Source: GWA2-46-15 sp964551525
Lineage (GTDB): Bacteria > Patescibacteriota > Minisyncoccia > Minisyncoccales > GWA2-46-15
Assembly (NCBI GenBank): GCA_964551525.1
Contig: CAZKCH010000002.1
Span: 1 to 56,260, forward strand
DNA length: 56,260 bases
Direction of reading: 5' to 3'
In this document: in pieces, positions 1-8,246 of the stretch
Position numbering within the stretch: the first letter of the stretch is position 1
Layout of the letters: each line of letters opens with the position of its first letter
Notes under the pieces: generated by a model
Told to the model about the DNA's origin: nothing
The model's database searches: none
Seen by the model: the letters and a program-made list of their open reading frames with translations, nothing else
Position numbers and translations under genes: made by a program

Positions 1-353
1 ACAGTTATCTGTCTAAGGGCGAGGCAGAATTATTGGTGAGAGTGATGGCGCCCTTGGCGCCACACATTGCCGAGGAAATCTGGACTGAGGTTTTGAAGAA
101 TAGGTTTTCAATCCATCAGCAAGAATGGCCGAAATATGATGAGAGTTTAATTGCGGAAGAAATAGCCACAATTATTATTCAGGTAAATGGGAGGGTGAGA
201 GGGGAGATTAGAATAGAGAATATAGAAGCTGGGAGACAGAATAGAATTGAAGAGCTGGCGAAGAAAGATGCGAGGGTAGCGAAATATCTGGAAGGAAAAG
301 AAATCAAAAAAGTGATTTTCGTCCCCGGCAAACTAATTAATTTCGTAATTTAA
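1..353 (+). CDS. leuS: Leucyl-tRNA synthetase, C-terminal end (5' partial)
   Basis: Partial gene: the reading frame enters from the left edge (first full codon at position 3) and stops at 353. What remains is the end of the anticodon-binding domain and the C-terminal domain of a class I leucyl-tRNA synthetase, which charges tRNA-Leu in the cytoplasm. Visible landmarks are APHIAEEIW, IQVNGRVRGEI and the closing KKVIFVPGKLINFVI, all typical of bacterial LeuRS tails. The catalytic core (HIGH, KMSKS) lies outside the window. It converges with murA; the two stop codons overlap by 4 nt. Confidence 0.93.
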   Translation, partial: SYLSKGEAELLVRVMAPLAPHIAEEIWTEVLKNRFSIHQQEWPKYDESLIAEEIATIIIQVNGRVRGEIRIENIEAGRQNRIEELAKKDARVAKYLEGKEIKKVIFVPGKLINFVI

Positions 354-1618
354 TTTTCTTTGATTCGTTCTATCTTGGCGCCGAGGGATTTTAATTTTTC
401 CTCAATTTTATCATAGCCGCGGTCGATTTGCTGGACATTGTCAATGATGGTTTTATTCTTGGCAATCAATCCGGCTAAAACCAACGCGGCGCCGGCGCGG
501 ATGTCATTAGAGTCAACTTTGGTGCCGGTCAGTTTGACTGGCCCGAAAATCAAGGCCCGATGCGGATCAGTGATCTCAATATCCGCGCCCATTTTTCTTA
601 ATTCGTGCAAGTGAGCAAAGCGGTTTTCATATAAGGGATCATGGATCAGGGACTTGCCTTTAGCTTGAGTTAAAAGGACGCAGGTTTGTGGCTGGAGATC
701 AGCGGGAAAGCCGGGGTGGGGTAGGATTTGAACTTTGGAAGCTTTAAAGTTATTTGTTTTTTTGATAATGATGTTTTTTCCCTGAATTTTAAAATTGACG
801 CCTAACTCTTTCAGTTTATCCAAAAAGAAAATCAAATGATCCGGTTCAATGTTTTTTATTTTTCCCTCTCCGCCGGTAATGGCAAGAGCAATGATAATGG
901 TTCCCGCTTCGATATAATCAGGAATGATTTTCACGCTGGCGCCATGAAGATTTTTTGTGCCGTTGATAATGATTCCATGCGTGCCTTGGCCAATGATTTT
1001 CGCGCCCATGGCAGTGAGGAAGTCGCCCAATTGTTTGACGTGGGGTTCGGCCGCCGCAATCTCGATTTTACTTTCACCATCGGCCAAAGCCGCCGCCATC
1101 ATCACGCTTTCCGTGGCCGTAACGCTGAATTCTTTTAAAACAATTTTTGCTCCCTTGAGAACATTCTTTCTTTTAAAACAATAATATTGGCCATTATCAG
1201 TGACTCGGGCGCCGAAACCGGCTAAGGCCTCCAAATGGGTAGTGATGGGCCGCAAACCAATTTTGTCCCCGCCGGGATGGGGAATTCTGAAAGAAGAAAA
1301 GCGCGCCAAGAGCGGGCCGATCAAAAGCACGGACATTCTCACTTTTTCAAAAAGGTCAGCGGGAATCTTTTCCGGGTTAATATTCTTAGCTGTAATTTTA
1401 ATTGTTTTCGGATTAACCCAGATCACTTGGGCGCCCATGGCTCTGATGATTTCCACCATATTTAAAATATCGCTGATGCGGGGCAGGTTGGCGATCAAAC
1501 ATTCTTTTTTGGTGAGCAGGGTGGCAGCCAAAATCGGCCCGGCCGCGTTCTTGGAGCCGGAGATTTCCACTTCGCCGTGGAGGGGGAAGCCGCCTTTAAT
1601 GATGAATTTTTCAGGCAT
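350..1618 (-). CDS. murA: UDP-GlcNAc 1-carboxyvinyltransferase (MurA), Asp-type active site
   Basis: 422-aa EPSP-synthase-fold enzyme catalysing the first committed step of peptidoglycan synthesis (enolpyruvyl transfer from PEP to UDP-GlcNAc) in the cytoplasm. The N-terminal GSKNAAGPILAA motif with the conserved Lys-Asn (23-24) and the IDRGYDKIEEKL C-terminal segment are present. The catalytic-loop motif reads PGGDKIGLRP with Asp118 where most MurA enzymes have Cys (E. coli Cys115). The same Cys-to-Asp change is known from naturally fosfomycin-resistant MurA such as that of Mycobacterium tuberculosis. Full length. It is divergent from the yvcK-like gene, with a 44-nt gap between the two starts. 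Confidence 0.95.
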   Translation of the reverse strand: MPEKFIIKGGFPLHGEVEISGSKNAAGPILAATLLTKKECLIANLPRISDILNMVEIIRAMGAQVIWVNPKTIKITAKNINPEKIPADLFEKVRMSVLLIGPLLARFSSFRIPHPGGDKIGLRPITTHLEALAGFGARVTDNGQYYCFKRKNVLKGAKIVLKEFSVTATESVMMAAALADGESKIEIAAAEPHVKQLGDFLTAMGAKIIGQGTHGIIINGTKNLHGASVKIIPDYIEAGTIIIALAITGGEGKIKNIEPDHLIFFLDKLKELGVNFKIQGKNIIIKKTNNFKASKVQILPHPGFPADLQPQTCVLLTQAKGKSLIHDPLYENRFAHLHELRKMGADIEITDPHRALIFGPVKLTGTKVDSNDIRAGAALVLAGLIAKNKTIIDNVQQIDRGYDKIEEKLKSLGAKIERIKEN

Positions 1619-1662
1619 AAGATAGCTTTAATCTAAGCTTATTTTATGCTACAAAGAAGGCA

Positions 1663-2619
1663 ATGTCAAAGTCACCATTGATTGTCTGTTTAGGCGGAGG
1701 CAATGCCATGCCCAAGGCGGTTTTGGTTGGCTTGAAAAAGTATCCGGTTAAGCTTTCCGTGATCTGCGCCATGCTGGACACCGGCGGTTCATCCGGCCGG
1801 TTAAGAAGAGATTACAAAATTATTTCTCCGGGAGACATCCGCCGCGCTTTTATTGCCTTGGCGAGCACTTCGCCGGCGGTGGAAAATCTTTTCAATTATC
1901 GTTTTGAAACAGGGGAATTGAAAGGCCACAATTTGGCCAATCTTTTCATCACGGCCCTGGAACTTTCCACCCACAACTATGGCCAGGTTTTGTCGGAAAT
2001 GAATCATTTTTTAAATGTTTCTCATCAGGTTCTGCCCGTGACGCTGAAAAAATCCACTCTTTGCGCGGTTTTAGAAAACAACAAGACCATTGTCGGGGAA
2101 ATAAATATTGACAGGCCGAAGCATGATTCTTGTTTGAAAATCAAAAAGGTTTTTTTGCGGCCCGCGATTAAGGCCTATGACCCGGCGATCAAGGCGATCA
2201 AAACCGCTGACCTGATTGTCATCGGCCCCGGCGACTTATACTCTTCTTTAGCCCAGATTTTATTGGTTAAAGGCGTAAAAGAGGCGATTAAAAACAGCCG
2301 GGCGAAAAAAGTTTACATCTGTAATGCCTGCACAAAAAAAGGAGAAACCAATAATTTTTCAGTGGAGGATTTCGCCAGAGAAATAGAAAAATATTTAGGC
2401 AGCCAGTTGGATTTTGTCATTTACAATAATTTTTCTCCGTCCTCGGCCAGATTGAGAAACTATTTTCGAAAACATCCGGAGTTGTTGTCATTGGTGAGGG
2501 CGGCCAAGGGGCTGACGGCGAAAAAGTTTTTAGGCAGCCACCTTTTATTTAAAGCCGGGCCGATCGAGCACGATTCGCAAAAATTAGCCAAAATCATCTT
2601 CAACTTATGCAAGCAATAA
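1663..2619 (+). CDS. yvcK: YvcK/CofD-family gluconeogenesis-factor-like protein
   Basis: 318 aa. The N-terminal glycine-rich nucleotide-binding motif CLGGGNAMPKAV is followed by DTGGSSGRLRRDY and SPGDIRRAFIAL, the signature order of the YvcK/CofD-like family. YvcK proteins bind UDP-GlcNAc and control carbon flux and cell-wall synthesis in Bacillus; whether this member does so is inference, though its place between murA and a GlmU-like gene fits. An AAGG sequence lies about 5 nt before the ATG. It overlaps the next gene by 13 nt, suggesting translational coupling. Confidence 0.85.
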   Translation: MSKSPLIVCLGGGNAMPKAVLVGLKKYPVKLSVICAMLDTGGSSGRLRRDYKIISPGDIRRAFIALASTSPAVENLFNYRFETGELKGHNLANLFITALELSTHNYGQVLSEMNHFLNVSHQVLPVTLKKSTLCAVLENNKTIVGEINIDRPKHDSCLKIKKVFLRPAIKAYDPAIKAIKTADLIVIGPGDLYSSLAQILLVKGVKEAIKNSRAKKVYICNACTKKGETNNFSVEDFAREIEKYLGSQLDFVIYNNFSPSSARLRNYFRKHPELLSLVRAAKGLTAKKFLGSHLLFKAGPIEHDSQKLAKIIFNLCKQ

Positions 2620-3863
2620 TCACAGCGGCGGGCGACAGCACTCGTTGTTGGCCATTAAACCATCAGCACAAGTCATTAATTAAGCTTTTGGGCGAGCCGA
2701 TTATATTGAGTTTGATCAAAGATCTGCGTCGGGCCGGAGTCAAAGATGTTATTGTTGTTCAGGGCCCAGAAAAAGATATTGAGAAAGAAATCGGTAAAAA
2801 GGGATTAAAATATGCCATCCAACTTAAGCCCACGGGCGAAGGCGAAGCCCTTTTAAGGGCCGAACATTTAATTAAAGATGAACAGTTCCTTGCCGTTTAT
2901 GCTGATCAGCAGGACGTAGGCGAGCGATTGCCCTTGATCGTTGATAAATTTAAAAAAGACAAAAGTAAGCTTATTGTTATTGGCAGTCCAACCAAAACGC
3001 CGTGGATTTTCGGCATTTTCAAAATGAAGGGTAAAAGGGTGGTGGCGATCGTGGAAAAGCCGGCCAGGGGCAAAGAGCCGAGCAAGATTAAAAACATCGG
3101 CGAATATTTCCTGCCCAAGGACATTTTCAAGTATCTCAAAAGAATTCCTTCGCATCCTTATTCATCCATTTTGGCCGTCTCTTTGTATGCCAAAGAAAAT
3201 CCGGTTGGTTTAGTCCGGTTGAAAAAAGAAACTGCTTTTTTAAAGTATCCCTGGAATCTTTTCGAAATTATGAGAATAAAAATGGCTAAGCCGAGTTTTA
3301 AATCATTTGTTTCGCCAACGGCGAGAATCGGCAAAAATGTGGTGATCAAGGGCAAGGTTTATATCAGCTCGGGAGTGAGAATCGGCGATAATACGGTTAT
3401 TCACGGCCCTTGCTACATCGGTGAAAATTGCCAGATCGGCGTCAGTAATGTTTTTCGTGGCCCAGTTGATTTAGAGGATAATGTTAAAACGGGTGCTTTT
3501 ATGGAAATCAAAAATTCTTTGGTTCAGGAAAATACTCATTTTCATTCCGGTTATCTGGGCGATTCTATTATCGGCCCGAATTGTCGTTTCGGCGGCGGTT
3601 TTATTTCCGCTAATCGTCGGTTGGATCGTCAGAACATTTTTTCCGAAGTTAAGGGCAAGGCGGTGGACACCGGCTTGACGAGATTCGGTGTCGTTGTCGG
3701 TAAAAACACGCGCGTTGGCGTCGGTGTTAAAGTAATGCCCGGCGTCTTTATCGGTAAAAATTGCCTAATCGGTCCAGGATCAATCATCTTTAAGAATGTT
3801 TTGGATAATACTAAGGTGATGACAAAATCACAAATGCGGGTTTTGAAATATGGAAGTCATTAA
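2607..3863 (+). CDS. GlmU-like sugar-1-phosphate nucleotidyltransferase/acetyltransferase
   Basis: 418 aa, two domains. Residues ~1-225 are a nucleotidyltransferase with a modified start motif (ITAAGDSTRCWPL; normal form AAGxGTRxxPL) and a downstream HKSLIKLLGEPI. Residues ~235-418 are a left-handed beta helix built of hexapeptide repeats (IGKNVVIKG, IGDNTVIHG, IGENCQIG, IGKNCLIG). The layout, including KAVDTGLTRFG before the last coils, resembles archaeal/CPR GlmU-like enzymes that make UDP-GlcNAc, the substrate of MurA. The exact sugar is inferred. It overlaps its neighbours by 13 and 14 nt. Confidence 0.8.
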   Translation: MQAIITAAGDSTRCWPLNHQHKSLIKLLGEPIILSLIKDLRRAGVKDVIVVQGPEKDIEKEIGKKGLKYAIQLKPTGEGEALLRAEHLIKDEQFLAVYADQQDVGERLPLIVDKFKKDKSKLIVIGSPTKTPWIFGIFKMKGKRVVAIVEKPARGKEPSKIKNIGEYFLPKDIFKYLKRIPSHPYSSILAVSLYAKENPVGLVRLKKETAFLKYPWNLFEIMRIKMAKPSFKSFVSPTARIGKNVVIKGKVYISSGVRIGDNTVIHGPCYIGENCQIGVSNVFRGPVDLEDNVKTGAFMEIKNSLVQENTHFHSGYLGDSIIGPNCRFGGGFISANRRLDRQNIFSEVKGKAVDTGLTRFGVVVGKNTRVGVGVKVMPGVFIGKNCLIGPGSIIFKNVLDNTKVMTKSQMRVLKYGSH

Positions 3864-4932
3864 GCTGAAAAACAGAAAGACCGCCATTGAAAAAGCAGTA
3901 GCTGTTTTAAAGAATGGCGGTTTGGTTATTTATCCGACTGAGACCTGTTATGGCGTTGGCGCGGATGCGACCAATAAAAAAGCAGTGGAGAAAATTTTGC
4001 AATTCAAGGGCAGCCGCGGCGGCAAAGCAATTTCTATTGCCGTTGATGGCAAAGCAATGGCGGCAAAGTATGTGGCAATCAATGAGACAGCGAAAAATCT
4101 TTACCAACAATTTTTACCCGGGCCACTGACCATAGTGTCTAAAAGTAAAAAGAAAGTGATTAAGTGGCTGGAGGCGGGCAGGGGAACTTTAGGAATTAGG
4201 ATTCCCGATTATCGTTTGGTTTTAGATTTAATCAGAAAACTGGGAAAGCCCATTACCTCCACTTCGGCCAACGCCTCGGGCAAGAAGTCGCCTTATTGCC
4301 TGGATGATGTTTTAAAATACACAACAAAAAAACGTTTGAAGTTAGTCGATTTATTTTTAGACGCGGGCCGTTTGCCTTACAACCCGCCCTCAACCGTGGT
4401 GGACACAACCTTAAACGAGTCCAAAATTTTGCGCCAAGGGGAAATCAAAATAAAAGCGACTCCTCGAAATACTTTTGTTTCTAATTCTGAAGAAGAGACC
4501 AAAACCATTGCTGCTAATATTCTCAATCACTTTAAAAGTCACTTAGCCACTCAATCACTTATTTTTGCCCTTCAGGGTGATTTGGGTTCGGGTAAAACCC
4601 AGTTTGCCAAAGGCATTGCTTTGGCTTTGGGGATTAAGGAGAATATTGTTTCTCCAACTTTTACCATTGTCCGTGAATATTCCATAAATTGTGGGAGGTC
4701 CGACCTCCCACAATTTTTCCATATTGATACTTGGCGCTTGGAAAAAGGAGAGGAATTATTGGACTTTGGTTTTTTGAGAATGTTAAAGCCGGGAAATGTG
4801 ATTGCCATCGAATGGGTCCAGAAAATGGCCAGCATTATTAAGAATATAGAAAAAAGAGACAGCATTCAGATCGTCTGGGTTAATATTGACCATCTTTCTG
4901 AAACCAAAAGAAAAATCAGTTATAGCGCCTGA
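3850..4932 (+). CDS. Fused TsaC/Sua5 (YrdC) - TsaE protein for t6A synthesis
   Basis: 360 aa fusion of two partners that are usually separate. Residues ~1-200 are a YrdC/TsaC domain (GLVIYPTETCYGVGADA, the FLPGPLTIV motif, TSTSANASG), which makes threonylcarbamoyl-AMP. Residues ~210-360 are a TsaE ATPase with Walker A GDLGSGKTQFAKG and the SPTF switch. TsaD follows directly, so the t6A37 machinery is linked. A perfect 31-bp palindrome (4686-4716) is read through in frame and adds about ten residues (INCGRSDLPQ) between EYS and FFHIDTWRL, where ordinary TsaE proteins have a short loop. An octamer patch lies at ~4533-4560. Overlaps the upstream gene by 14 nt. Confidence 0.88.
   Translation: MEVIKLKNRKTAIEKAVAVLKNGGLVIYPTETCYGVGADATNKKAVEKILQFKGSRGGKAISIAVDGKAMAAKYVAINETAKNLYQQFLPGPLTIVSKSKKKVIKWLEAGRGTLGIRIPDYRLVLDLIRKLGKPITSTSANASGKKSPYCLDDVLKYTTKKRLKLVDLFLDAGRLPYNPPSTVVDTTLNESKILRQGEIKIKATPRNTFVSNSEEETKTIAANILNHFKSHLATQSLIFALQGDLGSGKTQFAKGIALALGIKENIVSPTFTIVREYSINCGRSDLPQFFHIDTWRLEKGEELLDFGFLRMLKPGNVIAIEWVQKMASIIKNIEKRDSIQIVWVNIDHLSETKRKISYSA
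4686..4716. repeat. 31-bp perfect palindrome, copy 1 (inside TsaE domain)
   Basis: Fifteen-base arms (AAATTGTGGGAGGTC and its exact complement) around one central base, C. The same palindrome occurs at 12418-12448 and 54157-54187 with G at the centre. Here it lies inside the coding sequence and leaves the frame open. Confidence 0.95.
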
Positions 4933-4934
4933 TT

Positions 4935-5984
4935 ATGAAAAAGAATTTTACCATTTTAGCCATTGATACTTCTTGCGATGAGACCTCGGTGGCCGTTACT
5001 CAAGACGACCGGGTTTTGTCTAATGTCATCGCCTCGCAGGTGGAATTCCATAAGCCCTACGGCGGGGTTTGGCCAATACTGGCGAAAAGAAAGCACCAGG
5101 AGTTTATTGATTCCGCTATTGGTGAGGCCTTGCGGCGAGCGCGAGCTTTTTGGCGGAGACCGGGTCTCCGCCAAATTGATGCGATAGCGGTGACGATTGG
5201 GCCGGGCTTGGCGCCGGCTTTGGAAGTGGGGATTGCTAAAATAAAAGAGCTGGCAAAAAAATACAAAAAACCAGTGATCGGCGTTAACCACATGGAGGCG
5301 CATTTATTATCGTCATTAGCGAAAAATAAAATGGGCCATCGGGCGTTTTCGCCGCGATTCCCGATTTTGGGCTTGCTGGTTTCTGGCGGCCACACCCAAT
5401 TGGTTTTAATGAAAAAAATCGGCGTTTATCAGCTTTTAGGTGAAACTATTGATGATGCGGCAGGCGAGTGTTTTGATAAGGTGGCAAAAATGCTTGGTTT
5501 GGGCTATCCGGGCGGGCCGATCATTTCTGAATTAGCGAAAAAAGGAAAGGTAAAATATGAATTGCCATTGGTGATGGCAGGATCGGGCGACTTGAATTTC
5601 AGTTTTTCCGGTTTAAAAACCGCTTGTCTGTATAAATTACAGAAATTGCCCAAGCCGTGGGACAGGCGTTTTTATTCTGATTTCAGCGCTTCGATTGAAA
5701 AAGCAGTAATTGATGCCTTGATGCTAAAATTGAAAAAGGCAATTGAAAAGTATAAACCAAAACAAATTATTCTCGGCGGCGGCGTGATAAACAATTTGCC
5801 GTTGCGACGAGCAACAAGGAAGATCGCAAGGAGGTTCGGTTTAAGGGTTTTTCAGCCGTATTCAGAAAAGCTTTTTACCGATAATGGCGCCATGGTCGGC
5901 ATTTGTGCTTTTTATCAGGCGCAAAGAAAAGATTTTGTTAAGAATATTAATAAATTAGACCGTCAGCCAAATTTAAACTTTTAG
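4935..5984 (+). CDS. tsaD: tRNA N6-adenosine threonylcarbamoyltransferase TsaD
   Basis: 349 aa ASKHA-fold enzyme that transfers the threonylcarbamoyl group to A37 of ANN-decoding tRNAs. ILAIDTSCDETSVAV is the N-terminal signature, and GVNHMEAHL carries the metal-binding His pair. VSGGHTQLVL, DDAAGECFDK and TDNGAMVG follow in the usual order. A 27-bp palindrome (5149-5175) adds about nine residues (AFWRRPGLRQ) just before IDAIAVTIGPG, in frame. It follows the TsaC/TsaE fusion by 2 nt, so the two are almost certainly cotranscribed. Confidence 0.96.
   Translation: MKKNFTILAIDTSCDETSVAVTQDDRVLSNVIASQVEFHKPYGGVWPILAKRKHQEFIDSAIGEALRRARAFWRRPGLRQIDAIAVTIGPGLAPALEVGIAKIKELAKKYKKPVIGVNHMEAHLLSSLAKNKMGHRAFSPRFPILGLLVSGGHTQLVLMKKIGVYQLLGETIDDAAGECFDKVAKMLGLGYPGGPIISELAKKGKVKYELPLVMAGSGDLNFSFSGLKTACLYKLQKLPKPWDRRFYSDFSASIEKAVIDALMLKLKKAIEKYKPKQIILGGGVINNLPLRRATRKIARRFGLRVFQPYSEKLFTDNGAMVGICAFYQAQRKDFVKNINKLDRQPNLNF
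5149..5175. repeat. 27-bp palindrome in frame inside tsaD
   Basis: TTTGGCGGAGACC, one central G, and the exact complement. It has 13-bp arms and is 27 nt long (nine codons), so it does not shift the frame. Its sequence is unrelated to the 31-bp palindrome in the preceding gene, but it is placed the same way, in a surface-loop position of a conserved enzyme. Confidence 0.93.
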
Positions 5985-5986
5985 AG

Positions 5987-5992
5987 TATAAT
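5987..5992 (+). promoter_or_regulatory. -10 box for leaderless glyA
   Basis: TATAAT lies exactly 6 nt before the glyA ATG, so transcription should start at or next to the A of the start codon. No clear -35 hexamer is seen at the usual distance. Confidence 0.6.
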
Positions 5993-5998
5993 AGAAAC

Positions 5999-7321
5999 AT
6001 GGATAATCTAAGAAAGGTAGATAAGAAAATTAGCGATTTGATCAAGGCCGAGGAGATTCGCCAAGGCGAAAATTTGGTTATGATTCCTTCGGAAAACTAT
6101 GCTTCTTTGGCGGTGCGCCTGGCTTTAGGTTCGGTTTTGACTGATAAATACAGTGAAGGTTATCCGGGAAAAAGATATTATCAAGGCAACCAATTTATTG
6201 ACCAGATTGAGCAGTCGGCGATTGATCGGGCAAGAAAGATTTTTGGCGTTGCTCGTGTTAATGTTCAGCCGCATTCTGGGGCAGAAGCAAATTTGGCGAT
6301 CTTGGGCGCTTTGTGTCAGCCCAGGGATAAAATTTTATCCCAGCATCTTTCCATGGGCGGGCATTTATCAATGGGCCAGGTCGCTTCAGTGACCTCAAAA
6401 TATTACCAGCCACATTATTACGGTTTGACCAAAGAAGGCGATATTAATTGGCGGGAATTAGAAAATCAGGCGAAGAAATATAAACCAAAAGTAATTTTCT
6501 GCGGCGGCACTGCTTTTACCAAGATTTTTAACTTTGCTAAATTTGCCAAGATTGCTGATAGCATTAATGCTTATTTCGTTGCTGATATCTCGCATATCGG
6601 CGGACTGGTGGTTGCCGGTGTTCATCCGTCACCAAAGAACTATGCCGATGTCATTATGACGACAACCCATAAAACCCTACGCGGGCCGAGAGGAGCAATA
6701 ATTATGGCAACCAAGAAGGGATTGAAAAAAGATCCTCAATTGGCAGAAAAAATTGATCGGGCGGTTTTCCCTGGTTTACAGGGCGGCCCACACAATAATA
6801 ATATTGCTGCGATCGCCGTGGCCTTAAAGGAAGCGGCCGGATTAGAGTTTAAAAAGTACACAAGCCAAGTGATTAAGAATAGTAAGGCATTGGCAAAGGA
6901 ATTGATTAAGTATGGATTCGAATTAATTGGAGGCGGTAGTGAAAACCACATGATTTGGATTGATTTGAATAATAAAAACCTTGATGGCTGGACCGTGGCC
7001 TGGGCCTTAGAGGCGGCCGGGATCATTGTTAATCGACAAACGATTCCTTTTGACAAAAAGCCGGTCTATTATCCTTCTGGTTTGCGTTTGGGCACGCCGG
7101 CGTTGACCACGAGAGGGATGAGGGAAAAAGAAATGCTGTTGATTGCCGGCTGGATAAAAGAAGTGGTTGGCCACTTGCTGGAAATGGATTTAAAAGATAT
7201 TGGCAACCAGAATAAAGAAAAAGACCAATCAGCGAGAAAGTTATTTAAACAGAAAATCTTTAAAGACAAGTTTTTATCAGGGATAAAAAACAAAGTAAAA
7301 AAGCTGTGCCAAAGATTTTAG
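5999..7321 (+). CDS. glyA: Serine hydroxymethyltransferase
   Basis: 440 aa, PLP-dependent fold type I enzyme that converts serine and tetrahydrofolate to glycine and methylene-THF. The family signature is intact: the early YSEGYPGKRYYQG segment, DISHIGGLV, and TTTHKTLRGPRG with the PLP-binding Lys at about residue 225. Length is normal for bacterial enzymes. The ATG follows a consensus -10 box by 6 nt and has no Shine-Dalgarno sequence, suggesting a leaderless message. It overlaps folD by 16 nt; the pair supplies and oxidises methylene-THF. Confidence 0.97.
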   Translation: MDNLRKVDKKISDLIKAEEIRQGENLVMIPSENYASLAVRLALGSVLTDKYSEGYPGKRYYQGNQFIDQIEQSAIDRARKIFGVARVNVQPHSGAEANLAILGALCQPRDKILSQHLSMGGHLSMGQVASVTSKYYQPHYYGLTKEGDINWRELENQAKKYKPKVIFCGGTAFTKIFNFAKFAKIADSINAYFVADISHIGGLVVAGVHPSPKNYADVIMTTTHKTLRGPRGAIIMATKKGLKKDPQLAEKIDRAVFPGLQGGPHNNNIAAIAVALKEAAGLEFKKYTSQVIKNSKALAKELIKYGFELIGGGSENHMIWIDLNNKNLDGWTVAWALEAAGIIVNRQTIPFDKKPVYYPSGLRLGTPALTTRGMREKEMLLIAGWIKEVVGHLLEMDLKDIGNQNKEKDQSARKLFKQKIFKDKFLSGIKNKVKKLCQRF

Positions 7322-8133
7322 ACGGGAAAAAATTAGGCAGCAAGGTTTTAAATGTTGTAATGAGGGAAATGAAACGCCGCCGGTTAAAACTGAAATTGGC
7401 GGTTGTTTTTGTCGGTGATAATAAAGTTAGCGGCGTTTATCTGAGAAAAAAACAAGAGGCGTGCGAGAAAGCCGGCATTGGTTTTCAGATTTTTGGTTTT
7501 CCCAAGAATGCCAGTGGCGACGAATTAGAACAAGGCGTCCAGAAAATTATCCGTGACCCATCTAATTCAGGAATCGTGATCCAGCTTCCTTTGCCCCTTA
7601 ACCACTTGACCACTCAATCACTTCTTAACCTTATTCCCGCAGACAGGGATCCTGATTGCTTAGGCCAAAAGAGCTTTGATCAATTCAGTCAAAGGAAGGG
7701 TTTAATTGTGCCGCCAGTAGTGGCGGCGATCGCCAAGTTTTTTAAGGAATACAAGATAAAAACTCGCGGTAAAAAGGCCGTGGTAATCGGCAAGGGCAGG
7801 TTGGTTGGTTTGCCGGCGAGTATTTGGTTAAAGCAACAGGGGGCAAAAGTAATTGTTTGCGACAGCAAAACAAAAGATATTGGCAAAGAAACAAAAAAGG
7901 CGGATATTATTATTTCCGGCGTTGGTAAGCCGAATTTGATTACGGGGGCAATGATAAAAAAAGGAGCAGTAGTGATTGATTGCGGCACGAGCGTAGAAAA
8001 TAATAAAACAGTAGGGGATATTGATTTCAAAAGCGTTTCTAAAAAAGCCGGCTATGTTTCACCGGTGCCAGGCGGGATCGGCCCCTTGGCCATTGCTTGT
8101 CTATTAGAGAATTTAATCCGATTAAATGATTAA
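7306..8133 (+). CDS. folD: Bifunctional methylene-THF dehydrogenase/cyclohydrolase FolD
   Basis: 275 aa; GTG start chosen because it opens directly with the FolD N-terminus (PKILDGKKLGSKV). Conserved pieces are YLRKKQEACEKAGI, with the catalytic Lys region, VIQLPLPLN, VVIGKGRLVGLP (NAD(P)-binding) and PVPGGIGPLA. It makes methenyl- and formyl-THF for purine and fMet synthesis. The sequence near 7600 (NHLTTQSLLN) is encoded by an octamer patch whose CCACTCAATCACTT string also occurs in the TsaE domain. The 3' end and downstream spacer hold another octamer patch (8120-8155). Confidence 0.96.
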   Translation: MPKILDGKKLGSKVLNVVMREMKRRRLKLKLAVVFVGDNKVSGVYLRKKQEACEKAGIGFQIFGFPKNASGDELEQGVQKIIRDPSNSGIVIQLPLPLNHLTTQSLLNLIPADRDPDCLGQKSFDQFSQRKGLIVPPVVAAIAKFFKEYKIKTRGKKAVVIGKGRLVGLPASIWLKQQGAKVIVCDSKTKDIGKETKKADIIISGVGKPNLITGAMIKKGAVVIDCGTSVENNKTVGDIDFKSVSKKAGYVSPVPGGIGPLAIACLLENLIRLND

Positions 8134-8155
8134 AGAATTAACGGATTAAAGAATT
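8120..8155. repeat. Octamer tandem patch (GATTAAA-type)
   Basis: Four consecutive 8-nt units (GATTAAAT, GATTAAAG, AATTAACG, GATTAAAG) start in the last codons of folD and run to the end of the tRNA gene. It is one of several short 7/8-nt tandem patches in the window. Confidence 0.8.
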
Positions 8156-8242
8156 GGTGGGCGAGGTGGGAGTCGAACCCACACGAGGGGTCACCTCACA
8201 CGATTTTGAGTCGTGCGCGTAAACCAGTTCCGCCACTCGCCC
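8155..8242 (-). tRNA. tRNA-Leu (CAA)
   Basis: Class II tRNA with a long variable arm. Acceptor stem GGGCGAG pairs with CTCGCCC, the discriminator is A, and a 3' CCA is encoded. The anticodon stem CACGA/TCGTG encloses CTCAAAA, giving anticodon CAA (reads UUG). The T loop GTTCGAC is present. It lies 4 nt after the rel stop on the same strand and is probably cotranscribed with it. Confidence 0.95.
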
Positions 8243-8246
8243 CTTC

